A DNA stretch of 11,631 bases from Oscillospiraceae bacterium (GCA_016296235.1 JAEDJR010000048.1:1-11631); one strand, 5' to 3'; numbered from the stretch's first letter, positions 1-7,420 are shown. Program-made: numbers and translations. Notes: generated by a model from the letters alone, not told the origin.

Positions 1-47
1 CTGCACAAAAAGGCTGCGCAAACCGATCAACATATCAAAAATTATAG

Positions 48-76
48 TATACATTCCACTCCGATTGTGTTATACT
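48..76 (+). promoter_or_regulatory. Probable promoter of rnj
   Basis: A -35-like TATACA at 48-53 (four of six consensus bases) is followed, after a 17-base spacer, by TATACT at 71-76 (five of six). This would start transcription near 83 and give an RNase J mRNA with a leader of about 200 nt. A second, weaker candidate lies close to the gene: TTGCCA at 227-232 and TATAGA at 251-256, 18 bases apart. Both are read from consensus matching only. Confidence 0.55.
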
Positions 77-82
77 AAAATA

Positions 83-280
83 GTACGTCCGCTGGGATCC
101 GGACACATCCATACGTATGCTGCGTCAGTACGCGTGGAACAAGCAAATACCGGCCGTGCACACGGTTTGAAGAAAAAAGACGAGACGGGGCCTTTTTTCG
201 ACAAATCTCGTGGGCTGGATTTGTTGTTGCCATTTTGCGTCCGACAGTCATATAGATTATTTTAACGGAGTGAAACAAAT
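83..280 (+). promoter_or_regulatory. Long 5' leader of the RNase J mRNA
   Basis: About 198 nt separate the predicted start of transcription from the TTG start of rnj. I find no convincing protein here. ACGAGA at 180-185 can pair with TCTCGT at 206-211 around a 20-nt loop, and CCGT/ACGG near 155-166 can form a small hairpin. The stretch ends with the ribosome binding site GGAG at 267-270, ten bases before the start codon. A leader this long could hold a post-transcriptional control site, but no known riboswitch is recognised. Confidence 0.35.
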
Positions 281-1936
281 TTGAGTGAAAAACTGAAAAT
301 CATTTCTCTGGGCGGCCTCAATGAAATCGGCAAGAACATCACCGTGCTGGAATACGGCCGGGATATCATCATTGTGGACTGCGGCATGGGCTTCCCGGAG
401 GATGACATGTACGGCATTGACTCGGTCATTGCCGACACCAGCTATCTGGTGAAAAACAAGGACAAAATCCGCGGCATGTTCCTGACCCACGGTCACGAGG
501 ACCATATCGGCGGCATCCCCTACGCCATGCAGAACTTCCGCACCCCCATCCACGGCACCCGCCTGACCCTTGGTCTGGTGAAGCGGAAGCTGGAGGAGTT
601 TGACCTGGATAAAAAAGTCAAGCTCATCACCCACGAGGCCGGTGAGGTGGTCAAGGCCGGCAACTTCCAGGTGGAATTCATCCATGTGAACCACTCCATC
701 GCCGACGCCGTGGCCTTTGCCATCAAGACCCCCGTGGGCACCGTGGTCATGACCGGCGACTTCAAAATCGACTCCATGGCCGAGGGCGGCATCATGGATC
801 TGGGCCGCCTGGGCGAGCTGGGCAAGGAGGGCGTTCTGGCCCTGCTGTGCGACTCCACCAACGTGGAGCGCCCCGGCTATTCCATTTCGGAAAAGCAGGT
901 GGCCGCCGGCCTGGACCGGCAGTTCAAGGACTGCGACCAGCGCATCATCATCACCACCTTTGCCTCCAACGCAGACCGGCTGCAGAACATCATCAACGTG
1001 GCCCACAAGTACGGCCGCAAGGTGGCTGTCACCGGCCGCAGCATGGAAAATGTGCTGAAGGTCTCCACGGAGCTGGGCTACCTGAAGCTGCCCGCCAGAA
1101 CCCTGGTGGACATCAGTGCCATCAAGTCCCTGCCCAAAAACAAGGTGGTGGTGGTCTCCACCGGCTCCCAGGGTGAAAACATGTCAGCCCTGTACCGCAT
1201 GGCCTTCACCGGCCACAAGCAGGTGGAAATCCAGCCCGGCGACCGGGTCATCATCTCCGCCTCCGCCATTCCCGGCAACGAGAAGGCCGTCAGCAAGATC
1301 ATCAACGAGCTGTACCGCAAGGGCGCCGACGTGGTCTGCGACAAGCAGGCCGACCTCCACGCCTCCGGCCACGCCAGCCAGGAGGAGCTGAAAATCCTCC
1401 ACGCGCTGCTGAAGCCCCGGTTCTTTATCCCGGTCCACGGCGAGCAGCGGCATCTGCAGGCCCATTCCCGCCTGGCCCAATCCATGGGCATGGATCCCAA
1501 AAACATCTTCATTTCCGATGTGGGCCGGGTCATCGAGCTGACCAAGACCACCTGCAAGCTCACCGGCACCGTACCGGCCGGCCGCATCCTGGTGGACGGC
1601 ACCGGCGTGGGCGATGTGGGCAGCGTGGTGCTGCGGGACCGCAAGCACCTGGCCCAGGACGGCATGCTGGTGGTGGTGGTGAACCTGTCCGCCGAGGACG
1701 GCAGCGTCATTTCCGGCCCCGACATCATCACCCGCGGGTTTGTCTATGTGAAGGAGTCCGAAAACCTCATGGAAGAAATGCGGGTCATTGCCGCCCACGC
1801 CATCGACCGCTGCCTCAAGGACGGCGTCCGGGACTGGAGCACTCTCAAGGCCGGCATCAAATCCGACCTGTCCGGCTACCTCTTCAAGACCACCAAGCGG
1901 AATCCCATGATCCTGCCGGTGATTACGGAAATCTGA
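281..1936 (+). CDS. rnj: Ribonuclease J
   Basis: This 551-residue protein is an RNase J, a metallo-beta-lactamase-fold ribonuclease with endonuclease and 5'-3' exonuclease activity that matures and degrades RNA in the cytoplasm of Firmicutes. The zinc-binding signature HGHEDH is at residues 70-75. Further metal or active-site residues are visible as His138, Asp160, the SGHAS motif at 361-365 and PVHGE at 384-388. The length matches the family (about 555 residues), and the beta-CASP and C-terminal domains are complete. The start is TTG at 281, giving MSEKLKIISLGG, with GGAG at 267-270 as a rather distant ribosome binding site. The gene stands alone, with its own promoter and a terminator just after the stop. 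Family assignment is very secure; whether it is the J1 or J2 paralogue cannot be told here. Confidence 0.97.
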   Translation: MSEKLKIISLGGLNEIGKNITVLEYGRDIIIVDCGMGFPEDDMYGIDSVIADTSYLVKNKDKIRGMFLTHGHEDHIGGIPYAMQNFRTPIHGTRLTLGLVKRKLEEFDLDKKVKLITHEAGEVVKAGNFQVEFIHVNHSIADAVAFAIKTPVGTVVMTGDFKIDSMAEGGIMDLGRLGELGKEGVLALLCDSTNVERPGYSISEKQVAAGLDRQFKDCDQRIIITTFASNADRLQNIINVAHKYGRKVAVTGRSMENVLKVSTELGYLKLPARTLVDISAIKSLPKNKVVVVSTGSQGENMSALYRMAFTGHKQVEIQPGDRVIISASAIPGNEKAVSKIINELYRKGADVVCDKQADLHASGHASQEELKILHALLKPRFFIPVHGEQRHLQAHSRLAQSMGMDPKNIFISDVGRVIELTKTTCKLTGTVPAGRILVDGTGVGDVGSVVLRDRKHLAQDGMLVVVVNLSAEDGSVISGPDIITRGFVYVKESENLMEEMRVIAAHAIDRCLKDGVRDWSTLKAGIKSDLSGYLFKTTKRNPMILPVITEI

Positions 1937-1947
1937 CAAAAAAATAC

Positions 1948-2157
1948 GCCTGTCGCGAAATGCGTAAGATGCACAGAAACAACCGCACCAAGGCTCCCCT
2001 GCGTAAGGGGAGCTGTCAGCCGCAAGGCTGACTGAGGGGTCGATGCAGGCACTGACTGCCTGCACACAACCCCTCCGGCCCTTCGGGCCACCTCCCCTTA
2101 CACAGGGGAGGCTTCGGGTGCAGCCTGTATTTGTGCTAAGCGCATTTCGCGACAGGC
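1948..2157. terminator. Bidirectional terminator formed by outer 17-bp arms of a long palindrome
   Basis: The 17-base arm at 1948-1964 (GCCTGTCGCGAAATGCG) is an exact inverted copy of 2141-2157. On the plus strand the right arm is followed by six T at 2158-2163. On the minus strand the left arm is followed, after TA, by seven T (the A run at 1938-1944). The structure sits between the converging rnj and M32 carboxypeptidase genes and can end both transcripts. The arms also continue into weaker pairing inward (GCACA...GCACC against GGTGC...TGTGC), so the whole 210 bp is close to one palindrome. Confidence 0.8.
1990..2114. repeat. MITE-like palindromic intergenic repeat nested in the terminator
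   Basis: The 25-base ends at 1990-2014 and 2090-2114 are inverted copies with 22 of 25 matches (AAGGCTCCCCTGCGTAAGG against AAGCCTCCCCTGTGTAAGG). Inside is a chain of hairpins: GTCAGCC/GGCTGAC with a GCAA tetraloop (2015-2032), GAGGGGT (2034-2040) pairing with ACCCCTC (2069-2075) around an inner stem TGCAGGCA/TGCCTGCA (2044-2064), and GGCCC/GGGCC (2077-2089). No protein is encoded. From memory, repeats with such AAGGCTCCCCT ends are common between genes of gut Oscillospiraceae; this was not checked. It may be a non-autonomous mobile element or a structured RNA element. Confidence 0.7.
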
Positions 2158-2170
2158 TTTTTTATGAAAT

Positions 2171-3673
2171 TCAGATCCCGTAGACGTCCCGGCACTTTTC
2201 TTCCAGGTAGTCCAGATAGACGTTGGGGTCAAAGGGCTCGCCCAGGGCCATTTCCAGCAGCTGGCCGGGCTTATAGAGAGAGCCGTACTTCCAGATATGC
2301 TCCCGGTTCCACTGGTTGATGGGGCCGAAGTCGCCGCGGCGCAGGCAGTCGTCCACATCCACGGTCTCCCGCATCTTTTTCAGCAGCTGGGCGCCGTAGG
2401 CGCTGCCCAGGGCATAGGAGGGGAAATAGCCGATGCTGCCGCCGGACCAGTGGCTGTCCTGGAGGACGCCGTGCCGGTCATCGGGCACATCCACGCCCAG
2501 GTACTCCTTGTACAGCCGGTTCCAGGCCTCCGGCAGATCCTTCACCGCCAGCCGGCCCGCCATGACCTGCTTCTCCAGCTCATAGCGCACCATGACGTGG
2601 AGACAGTAGGTCACCTGGTCGGCCTCGGTGCGGATCAGAGACGGCTCCGCGCGGTTGACCGCCTTGTAAACATCCTCCGCCGTGTAATTCTTCAGCTGCT
2701 CCGGGAAGGCGTCCCGCAGCAGGGGGAACACCCGCTCCACAAAGGGCCGGCTGCGGCCCAGGAGGTTCTCATAGAAGCGGCTCTGGCTCTCGTGGATGCC
2801 CATGGAGACGCCGCCGTCCAGGACCGTGTAGGCCAGATCGTCGTCGGAGCCCATGTCGTACAGGGCATGACCGCCCTCATGGATGACGCTGAACATGGAG
2901 GAGGCGAAGTTGTTCTCCTGATAGTTGGTGGTGATACGCTCGTCGAAGTGGGAGCCGAAGCTGGTGGTGAAGGGATGCTCCGTGGTAGCCAGGCCGCAGT
3001 GATCGAGATCCAGACCGATGAGCTTCATCAGCTCCTTGGCCAGCTTTTCCTGGTCGCGGGCCGGGAAATGACCATAGAGGCAGGCGTTGTCCACCTGAGG
3101 CACGGCCGCCACCTTCTGCAGCAGGGGCACCAGGCGGCTGCGGACCGTGGCAAAGAACCGGTCGCAGGTTTCCATATTCAGGCCGTCCTCATACTCGCTG
3201 AGCCAGTAATCGTAGGGGGCCTTCTCCGGGGCGCAGTAGCCGGCGAAGCGGATATTGGTCTCGAAAATCTGCTCCAGCAGAGGACGGAACAGCTCGAAGT
3301 CGCTGGTCTCCTTGGCCCGGTGCCAGACATCGTCGGCCTGCACCAGCAGTTCCTGATAGGCCACATACTCCGCCATGGGAATCTTCTGCATCTGGCGGAT
3401 GGATTTCAGCAGCAGATAGACCATCCGCTGCTCTTTTTCGTTCAGCTCGTCCTTGTGGGCGTCCAGCCATTCCAGCAGGGCCACGGTCTGCTCTCCGGTA
3501 GCCAGCCTGTATTCCTCCTCACTGAGGACGGACAGGGCGTGGCCGCGGTTGGCGGCAGTGCCACGGGGCGCCGCCGTGACGCCGTCGTAAAAAATCAGGG
3601 ACATGGCGTGGGCGTAGGCGCTCATTTTGGACTGGAGCGCCATCAGATCCTGTTTTGCTTGTTCCAGATTCAT
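2171..3673 (-). CDS. M32 family carboxypeptidase (thermostable carboxypeptidase 1 type)
   Basis: This 500-residue protein is a zinc metallocarboxypeptidase of family M32, which removes C-terminal residues from peptides in the cytoplasm. The zinc motif HEGGH is at residues 265-269, and the family motif HESQSR at 294-299 supplies the third ligand (Glu295). Other family marks are PYDYWLSEYEDG near 153, EHPFTTSF near 232, RTEADQVTY, and a C-terminal block with HWSGGSIGYFPSYALG. Length is normal for the family (about 500). An ATG three codons upstream (3682) is possible, but the AGAAAGG ribosome binding site abuts it, whereas it lies nine bases from the ATG at 3673, which I therefore prefer. The gene is last in the LysR-activator-DUF2284 operon, 15 bases after the DUF2284 stop. 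The link of a peptidase to methyl transfer is not obvious; it may be a bystander sharing the transcript. Confidence 0.95.
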   Translation of the reverse strand: MNLEQAKQDLMALQSKMSAYAHAMSLIFYDGVTAAPRGTAANRGHALSVLSEEEYRLATGEQTVALLEWLDAHKDELNEKEQRMVYLLLKSIRQMQKIPMAEYVAYQELLVQADDVWHRAKETSDFELFRPLLEQIFETNIRFAGYCAPEKAPYDYWLSEYEDGLNMETCDRFFATVRSRLVPLLQKVAAVPQVDNACLYGHFPARDQEKLAKELMKLIGLDLDHCGLATTEHPFTTSFGSHFDERITTNYQENNFASSMFSVIHEGGHALYDMGSDDDLAYTVLDGGVSMGIHESQSRFYENLLGRSRPFVERVFPLLRDAFPEQLKNYTAEDVYKAVNRAEPSLIRTEADQVTYCLHVMVRYELEKQVMAGRLAVKDLPEAWNRLYKEYLGVDVPDDRHGVLQDSHWSGGSIGYFPSYALGSAYGAQLLKKMRETVDVDDCLRRGDFGPINQWNREHIWKYGSLYKPGQLLEMALGEPFDPNVYLDYLEEKCRDVYGI

Positions 3674-3688
3674 GGGAATCATCCTTTC

Positions 3689-4228
3689 TCACTCAATTAA
3701 GAAGCAGCAGGTGTAGGCCAGGGTACAGGGGCCGTAGTAATACTTCATATTGTTGGCCTTGCAGACCTCCGTCACCAGCATGCCGTAGGCCTCCATGGAA
3801 GCGATCTGCTTCTCCGGGAACCGGCAGGGGGCGTCGGGGTAGGTGCAGGTTTTGCAGTGGGTGCAGCAGCCGCTGCCGATAGCCAGGGCCTTGGGATACA
3901 GGGGCAGCAGAACCTTCTGCAGCTCGATCAGGTTCCGCTTCTGGGCAGCCTCCGTTTCCAGCATGGTTTCCGCGTCAAAGTCGTCCTCCAGCTGTCCCAC
4001 GGTCTGCAGCAGCAGGCCGGTCTTATACTGGGCCACCCGCTGCCGCAGAGTATCCAGCTCTCCGCAGCCGGGGGGACAGCTCCACTTCTTCCCATACTGT
4101 CCGCAGGTGTTTTTGGCGCACATCTCCCGGACCTCCGGCTTCAAATCAATGGTGGACACGTCCAGGGGCGCGGCATGGGTAAAGCCCGCCTTCAGCGCCA
4201 GTTCCACCAGGGCGTTCATGTCAATCAT
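3689..4228 (-). CDS. DUF2284 cysteine-rich, probable metal-binding protein
   Basis: This 179-residue protein belongs to the DUF2284 family of predicted metal-binding proteins, whose biochemical role is not established. It has 13 cysteines in two groups: CAKNTC with WSCPPGC at residues 37-55, and a ferredoxin-like CCTHCKTC...C cluster at 121-135, with more at 156, 168, 174 and 175. This suggests an iron-sulfur cluster or zinc sites; there is no signal peptide or membrane segment. The start ATG at 4228 is chosen because AGGAGG at 4235-4240 is six bases upstream; a longer frame to 4243 would swallow that site. The gene overlaps the end of the corrinoid activator by eight bases, so the two are probably translationally coupled. 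That suggests, as inference, an accessory or electron-transfer role in corrinoid reactivation. Confidence 0.85.
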   Translation of the reverse strand: MIDMNALVELALKAGFTHAAPLDVSTIDLKPEVREMCAKNTCGQYGKKWSCPPGCGELDTLRQRVAQYKTGLLLQTVGQLEDDFDAETMLETEAAQKRNLIELQKVLLPLYPKALAIGSGCCTHCKTCTYPDAPCRFPEKQIASMEAYGMLVTEVCKANNMKYYYGPCTLAYTCCFLIE

Positions 4229-5690
4229 CGTCTTCCTCCTCAAAATTCAGGCAGTCCACGAAGCGGTCCTGAAATTGAGGCAGAGACGCCAGCTCCAGGA
4301 ACTCCGTCCCCGCTGCCAGGGTTTTGCTGTAGTCATATTCCGCCCGGCTCAGGGCACAGAGGCGGGCGCCCTCACCGGCCGCATTGCCGATGGGCCGGAT
4401 TTTCTCCTCCAGGCAGGGCGGAATCATGCCGATCCGGCAGGCGGATTTGGGATCCAGATAGTTGCCGAAGGCGCCGGCCAGGTAGACCGCGTCAATCTCC
4501 TTCACGGCAGCGCCCAGATACTCGCACATCAGCTCGATCCCGGCGCGGATGGCGCTCTTGGCCAGCTGCACCTCCCGGACATCCTTCTGCGTCAGCACCA
4601 CCGCCGTTTCTCCCAGGCGGTATTCCTTGTCCGGCATGCGGCCCGACTCCAGAATATCCCCGGTGTCCAGCAGCGCCGCCACCAGATCCAGCAGGCCCGA
4701 GCCGCACAGGCCCACGGCTTCGCCGTCTCCGATGACATGCCAGACGACCTTGCCGTTTTCCAGCCGCACATGATCCACGGCGCCGGCCGCACCCCGCATA
4801 CCGCAGGAGATCTTTGCGCCCTCAAAGGCCGGTCCGGCGGCGGTGGAGCAGGCCAGCCGGCGTTTGCCGTCGCCCAGCACCATTTCGCCGTTGGTTCCGA
4901 TGTCGATCATCAGGGTCAGCTTCTCCACCCGGTCAAAGCGGGTGGCCGTCATGCAGCCCACGGTATCGGCGCCCACAAAACCGGCAATGTTGGGCAGCAC
5001 CCGCACCACACCGTCGGGGGCAATGGGCAGAAGTCCCGCCGCAGGCAGCTCCAGGGCCTCGAAGACCTTTGGCATATAGGGCGGCGTGGTCAGGGGTTTG
5101 GGATCGATGTTCAAAAACAGGTGGTGCATGGCCGTGTTGCCCACCACCGCCGCCAGGGAAATCCGCTCCGGCTCCACGCCCGCCGCACCGGCGGCCTGCC
5201 GGGTCAGATCGGCCATGGCGCCGAGAATCGCCGTCTGCAGCTCCCGGGAGCCGGTGTCCATCACATATTGAATGCGGGAAATCACATCGGCGCCGAACTC
5301 CGTCTGCGGATTGAGACAGCTGGCCTGGGCCAGCAGGGCACCGGTACGGCCGTTCATCAGATAGGCCACCACGGTGGTGGTGCCGATATCAAAGGCCAGC
5401 ACCAGATCGCCGGCGCCGTCGGCCCGGGTCTCCACCTGCAGGCCCTGGGTCAGAATCACGGCCGCCTGCCTCCGGGGCAGCTCCACGGTCATATCCCGAT
5501 CCACGGCAGTCTGGCAGGCCAGCACCTCGGCGCCGTCCAGCAGCACCCTGCACTTGCCGCAGGCGCCCCGGCCGCCGCAGGGTGCGTCCAGATGCAGGCC
5601 GCCGTCCCGCAGGGCCTCCATCAAATTGGTCCCGGCCGGAACGGTCAGGCACGTTTCGCCGGGCAGAACCCGGATCTTATATGTATGCAA
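4221..5690 (-). CDS. RACo-like corrinoid protein reductive activator ([2Fe-2S] plus ASKHA/DUF4445)
   Basis: This 489-residue protein resembles RACo, the ATP-dependent activator that reduces inactive Co(II) corrinoid back to Co(I) in corrinoid methyltransferase systems. Residues 1-90 form a plant-type [2Fe-2S] ferredoxin domain with Cys38, Cys44, Cys47 and Cys59 (CX5CX2CX11C). The ASKHA ATPase part follows, with DIGTTT at 101-106 and the second phosphate motif MIDIGTNGE at 261-269, then the family block STAAGPAFEGAKISCGMRGA near 282-301. The predicted start is TTG at 5690, with GGGGAG seven bases upstream. It overlaps the LysR gene end by 14 bases. Upstream in-frame codons would give an implausible Arg-rich tail inside the LysR gene. 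The protein is shorter than characterised RACo (over 600 residues), and the linker between the ferredoxin and ATPase parts seems nearly absent. The likely client is the corrinoid protein encoded at 6746-7381. Confidence 0.88.
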   Translation of the reverse strand: MHTYKIRVLPGETCLTVPAGTNLMEALRDGGLHLDAPCGGRGACGKCRVLLDGAEVLACQTAVDRDMTVELPRRQAAVILTQGLQVETRADGAGDLVLAFDIGTTTVVAYLMNGRTGALLAQASCLNPQTEFGADVISRIQYVMDTGSRELQTAILGAMADLTRQAAGAAGVEPERISLAAVVGNTAMHHLFLNIDPKPLTTPPYMPKVFEALELPAAGLLPIAPDGVVRVLPNIAGFVGADTVGCMTATRFDRVEKLTLMIDIGTNGEMVLGDGKRRLACSTAAGPAFEGAKISCGMRGAAGAVDHVRLENGKVVWHVIGDGEAVGLCGSGLLDLVAALLDTGDILESGRMPDKEYRLGETAVVLTQKDVREVQLAKSAIRAGIELMCEYLGAAVKEIDAVYLAGAFGNYLDPKSACRIGMIPPCLEEKIRPIGNAAGEGARLCALSRAEYDYSKTLAAGTEFLELASLPQFQDRFVDCLNFEEEDDD

Positions 5691-6588
5691 AAGGCTTCTC
5701 CCCTTTCTGGGTCTGTTGCGACACCGACGCCGCGCCAAACACCTTCGTCTGGAGCTCGTCGATGGTGGTATGATAGAGCACATTATTTTCCAGGGATCGC
5801 AGGCAGACGCCGCAGAGAACCCACGGCTCCACCCCTTCCAGCGGCAGCCACTGCAGGCCGCGGATACTCCGGGGCTGCATGGATTTCGGGATCACCATGG
5901 CGCACTGCCCGGACAGGGTCAGGGAAAACAGCCGGTAGAGATCATAGCCCACATACTGCAGGTGCAGGCCGTATTTCCGGCGCAAATTCTCCATGGCGCC
6001 ATCCTGCAGGCCGGCCAGGGGAATCCAGTTCAGATCCTTCAGCTCCAGGGATTCCATGGCGGCCAGGGATTCGTTTTCCTGCAGCAGAATCCCATAGGGC
6101 GACCGGTCCAGCACCTGCACCGCAAATTCCTGATCCTGCTCCACCTCGCCGGCACAGATGGCCAGATCCGCCTCATGCTCCCGCAGAAGCTCCAGGCAGG
6201 CAGAATCGGGACACTCCCGATACTCCAGCGCCAGATTTCCCTGCTCCATGCGGAACTCCTGCAGGGCCGGCTCATAATGCTGCAGGACCCCCAGGGAAAA
6301 GGCCAGGCGAACCCGCTGGTGGTACCGGGCGCCGTAGCGCTGCATCTCGCTGCGGACCTGCTCCAGCTCCATGACGCTGCTGCGGATCCGGTCGTAGAAC
6401 ATCAGGCCCGCCGGCGTCAGAAACGCACCGCTGGAATCCCGCACGAACAGCTCCACGCCCAACTCCGTCTCCAGCTGGCTGATGGCCTTGCTGACCGCCT
6501 GCCGGGAGATATAGAGATTGTTCGCAGCGCTGACAAAGCTTCTGGCGTCGGCCACAGCCAAAAAATACTTCAGCTGCCGCAGCTCCAT
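5677..6588 (-). CDS. LysR-family transcriptional regulator
   Basis: This 303-residue protein is a LysR-type DNA-binding regulator. The winged helix-turn-helix occupies about residues 1-60 (MELRQLKYFLAVADARSFVSA, then ISRQAVSKAISQLETELG and LFVRDSSGAFLTPAG), followed by a linker helix and a substrate-binding-like effector domain from about residue 90 to the end. The start at 6588 follows a perfect AGGAGGT six bases away, and the protein then begins exactly at the family-typical MELRQLKYF. It is the first gene of an operon with the corrinoid activator, DUF2284 and M32 genes. It lies between the two methyl-transfer units, so it is the best local candidate for their regulator. LysR proteins usually need a small-molecule inducer; here it may be the methyl donor or a metabolite of it (inference). 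Confidence 0.95.
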   Translation of the reverse strand: MELRQLKYFLAVADARSFVSAANNLYISRQAVSKAISQLETELGVELFVRDSSGAFLTPAGLMFYDRIRSSVMELEQVRSEMQRYGARYHQRVRLAFSLGVLQHYEPALQEFRMEQGNLALEYRECPDSACLELLREHEADLAICAGEVEQDQEFAVQVLDRSPYGILLQENESLAAMESLELKDLNWIPLAGLQDGAMENLRRKYGLHLQYVGYDLYRLFSLTLSGQCAMVIPKSMQPRSIRGLQWLPLEGVEPWVLCGVCLRSLENNVLYHTTIDELQTKVFGAASVSQQTQKGEKPFAYI

Positions 6589-6628
6589 GGGTGCACCTCC
6601 TGTCGATCCTTGGAAATCTCTGAAAAAC

Positions 6629-6657
6629 AGTGTAACACATTCCAGCGGAATTGACAA
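6629..6657 (-). promoter_or_regulatory. Promoter of the LysR-activator operon with spacer dyad
   Basis: Read on the minus strand, TTGTCA (6652-6657) and TACACT (6629-6634) are separated by exactly 17 bases. This predicts a transcript start near 6622 and a leader of about 34 nt. The spacer holds the inverted repeat ATTCC-AGC-GGAAT (6639-6651), with the general shape of a regulator site. A wider 7-base inverted repeat, AATTGAC (6649-6655) and GTCAATT (6678-6684), brackets the -35 side. These could be binding sites for autoregulation by the LysR protein. Confidence 0.65.
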
Positions 6658-6698
6658 GGGCCGCCCCTCCGGCTGCCGTCAATTTGTCCAAGGTATGC

Positions 6699-6731
6699 AA
6701 AAACCGTCCTCCGGCTGCTGCCGGAGGACGG
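6699..6731 (-). terminator. Intrinsic terminator of the methyltransferase-corrinoid operon
   Basis: A perfect 12-bp stem (6704-6715 with 6720-6731, loop of four) is followed on the minus strand by five T at 6699-6703. It starts 15 bases after the stop codon of the corrinoid protein gene. It insulates the high-level methyl-transfer transcript from the LysR operon downstream. Confidence 0.9.
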
Positions 6732-6745
6732 CCGAAAAGATTCGA

Positions 6746-7381
6746 TTATTTGCCGGCCAGAGCCTTGGCAGCCTGACCTGCGGAGGCAGCGTCCTCGGTG
6801 TAGACGTCAGCGCCGATCTCATCGGCGAAGGCCTGGGTGATGGGAGCGCCGCCGACCATGATCTTGAACTCGCCACGGCGGGGATGCTTGTTCAGAGCGG
6901 CAACAGTCTCCTGCATGGCGCCCATGGTGGTGGTCAGCAGAGCGGACACGCCCACGACGGTGACTTCGGGATCGTTGGCAGCTTCCACGAAGGTTTCCAC
7001 GGGAACGTCGATGCCCAGGTCGACCACTTCGTAGCCGGTGGACTCGATCATCATGATGACCAGGTTCTTGCCGATGTCATGGAGGTCGCCGTAGACGGTG
7101 CCCATAATCATCTTGCCGATCTTACCGGTGTTGTCGCCAGCCAAATGGGGCTTCAGAACCTCGACGCCCTTCTTCATAGCCTTGGCGGCAACCAGCATTT
7201 CGGGAACGAAGATCTCGCCGGCCTTGAACTTCTCGCCAACAACGGCCATGGCGTCGATCATGCCCTGATTCAGGATGTCGATGGGAGCATTGCCCTCATC
7301 CAGCGCTTCCTGCACCAGACCGGGAACGAGCTTGGACTTGCCGATCTCAACGGCATGGGCCAGTTCAGCAATTTTAGACAT
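6746..7381 (-). CDS. Methyltransferase cognate corrinoid protein (MtbC/MttC/MtgC type)
   Basis: This 211-residue protein carries a methyl group on cobalamin between a substrate-side and an acceptor-side methyltransferase. A helical cap domain fills about residues 1-88, and the B12-binding Rossmann-like domain about 90-208. The signature DLHDIG is at 99-104, in which His101 is the expected lower cobalt ligand, with SALLTTT at 146-152 and VGGAP at 176-180 completing the cobalamin pocket. Length matches stand-alone corrinoid proteins (about 210). AGGGGG at 7391-7396 lies nine bases before the ATG. Codons such as GTT and GGT look more frequent than in its neighbours, which would fit strong expression, though I did not count them. 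It follows the pterin-binding methyltransferase gene by 72 bases on the same strand. The particular methyl donor cannot be deduced from this protein. Confidence 0.95.
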   Translation of the reverse strand: MSKIAELAHAVEIGKSKLVPGLVQEALDEGNAPIDILNQGMIDAMAVVGEKFKAGEIFVPEMLVAAKAMKKGVEVLKPHLAGDNTGKIGKMIMGTVYGDLHDIGKNLVIMMIESTGYEVVDLGIDVPVETFVEAANDPEVTVVGVSALLTTTMGAMQETVAALNKHPRRGEFKIMVGGAPITQAFADEIGADVYTEDAASAGQAAKALAGK

Positions 7382-7420
7382 AGTAAAAATCCCCCTAAAA
7401 TATATGTTTCTTAATTTTTT

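Noticed and set aside
65..265. Small open frame before rnj (66 codons, TTG start)
   Set aside because: Its start overlaps the predicted -10 box, it lacks a ribosome binding site, and the peptide resembles nothing I know.
1990..2114. CRISPR array or tRNA gene in the hairpin-rich element
   Set aside because: There are no regularly spaced direct repeats, and although the folding is branched there is no tRNA acceptor stem, T-loop or anticodon arrangement.
2297..3700. Plus-strand open frame of 467 codons opposite the M32 carboxypeptidase
   Set aside because: The M32 frame carries HEGGH and the other family motifs; the antisense frame has none and is a shadow of codon bias.
3843..6374. Plus-strand open frame of 843 codons across the activator and LysR genes
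   Set aside because: It is antisense to three well-recognised genes, has a composition rich in Arg, Pro, Gln and Ala typical of a GC-rich shadow frame, has no ribosome binding site and shows no family resemblance.
6651..6656. Plus-strand TTGACA as a promoter for transcription to the right
   Set aside because: There is no -10 box at 16-18 bases downstream and no plus-strand gene follows; the bases are explained by the minus-strand promoter and dyad.
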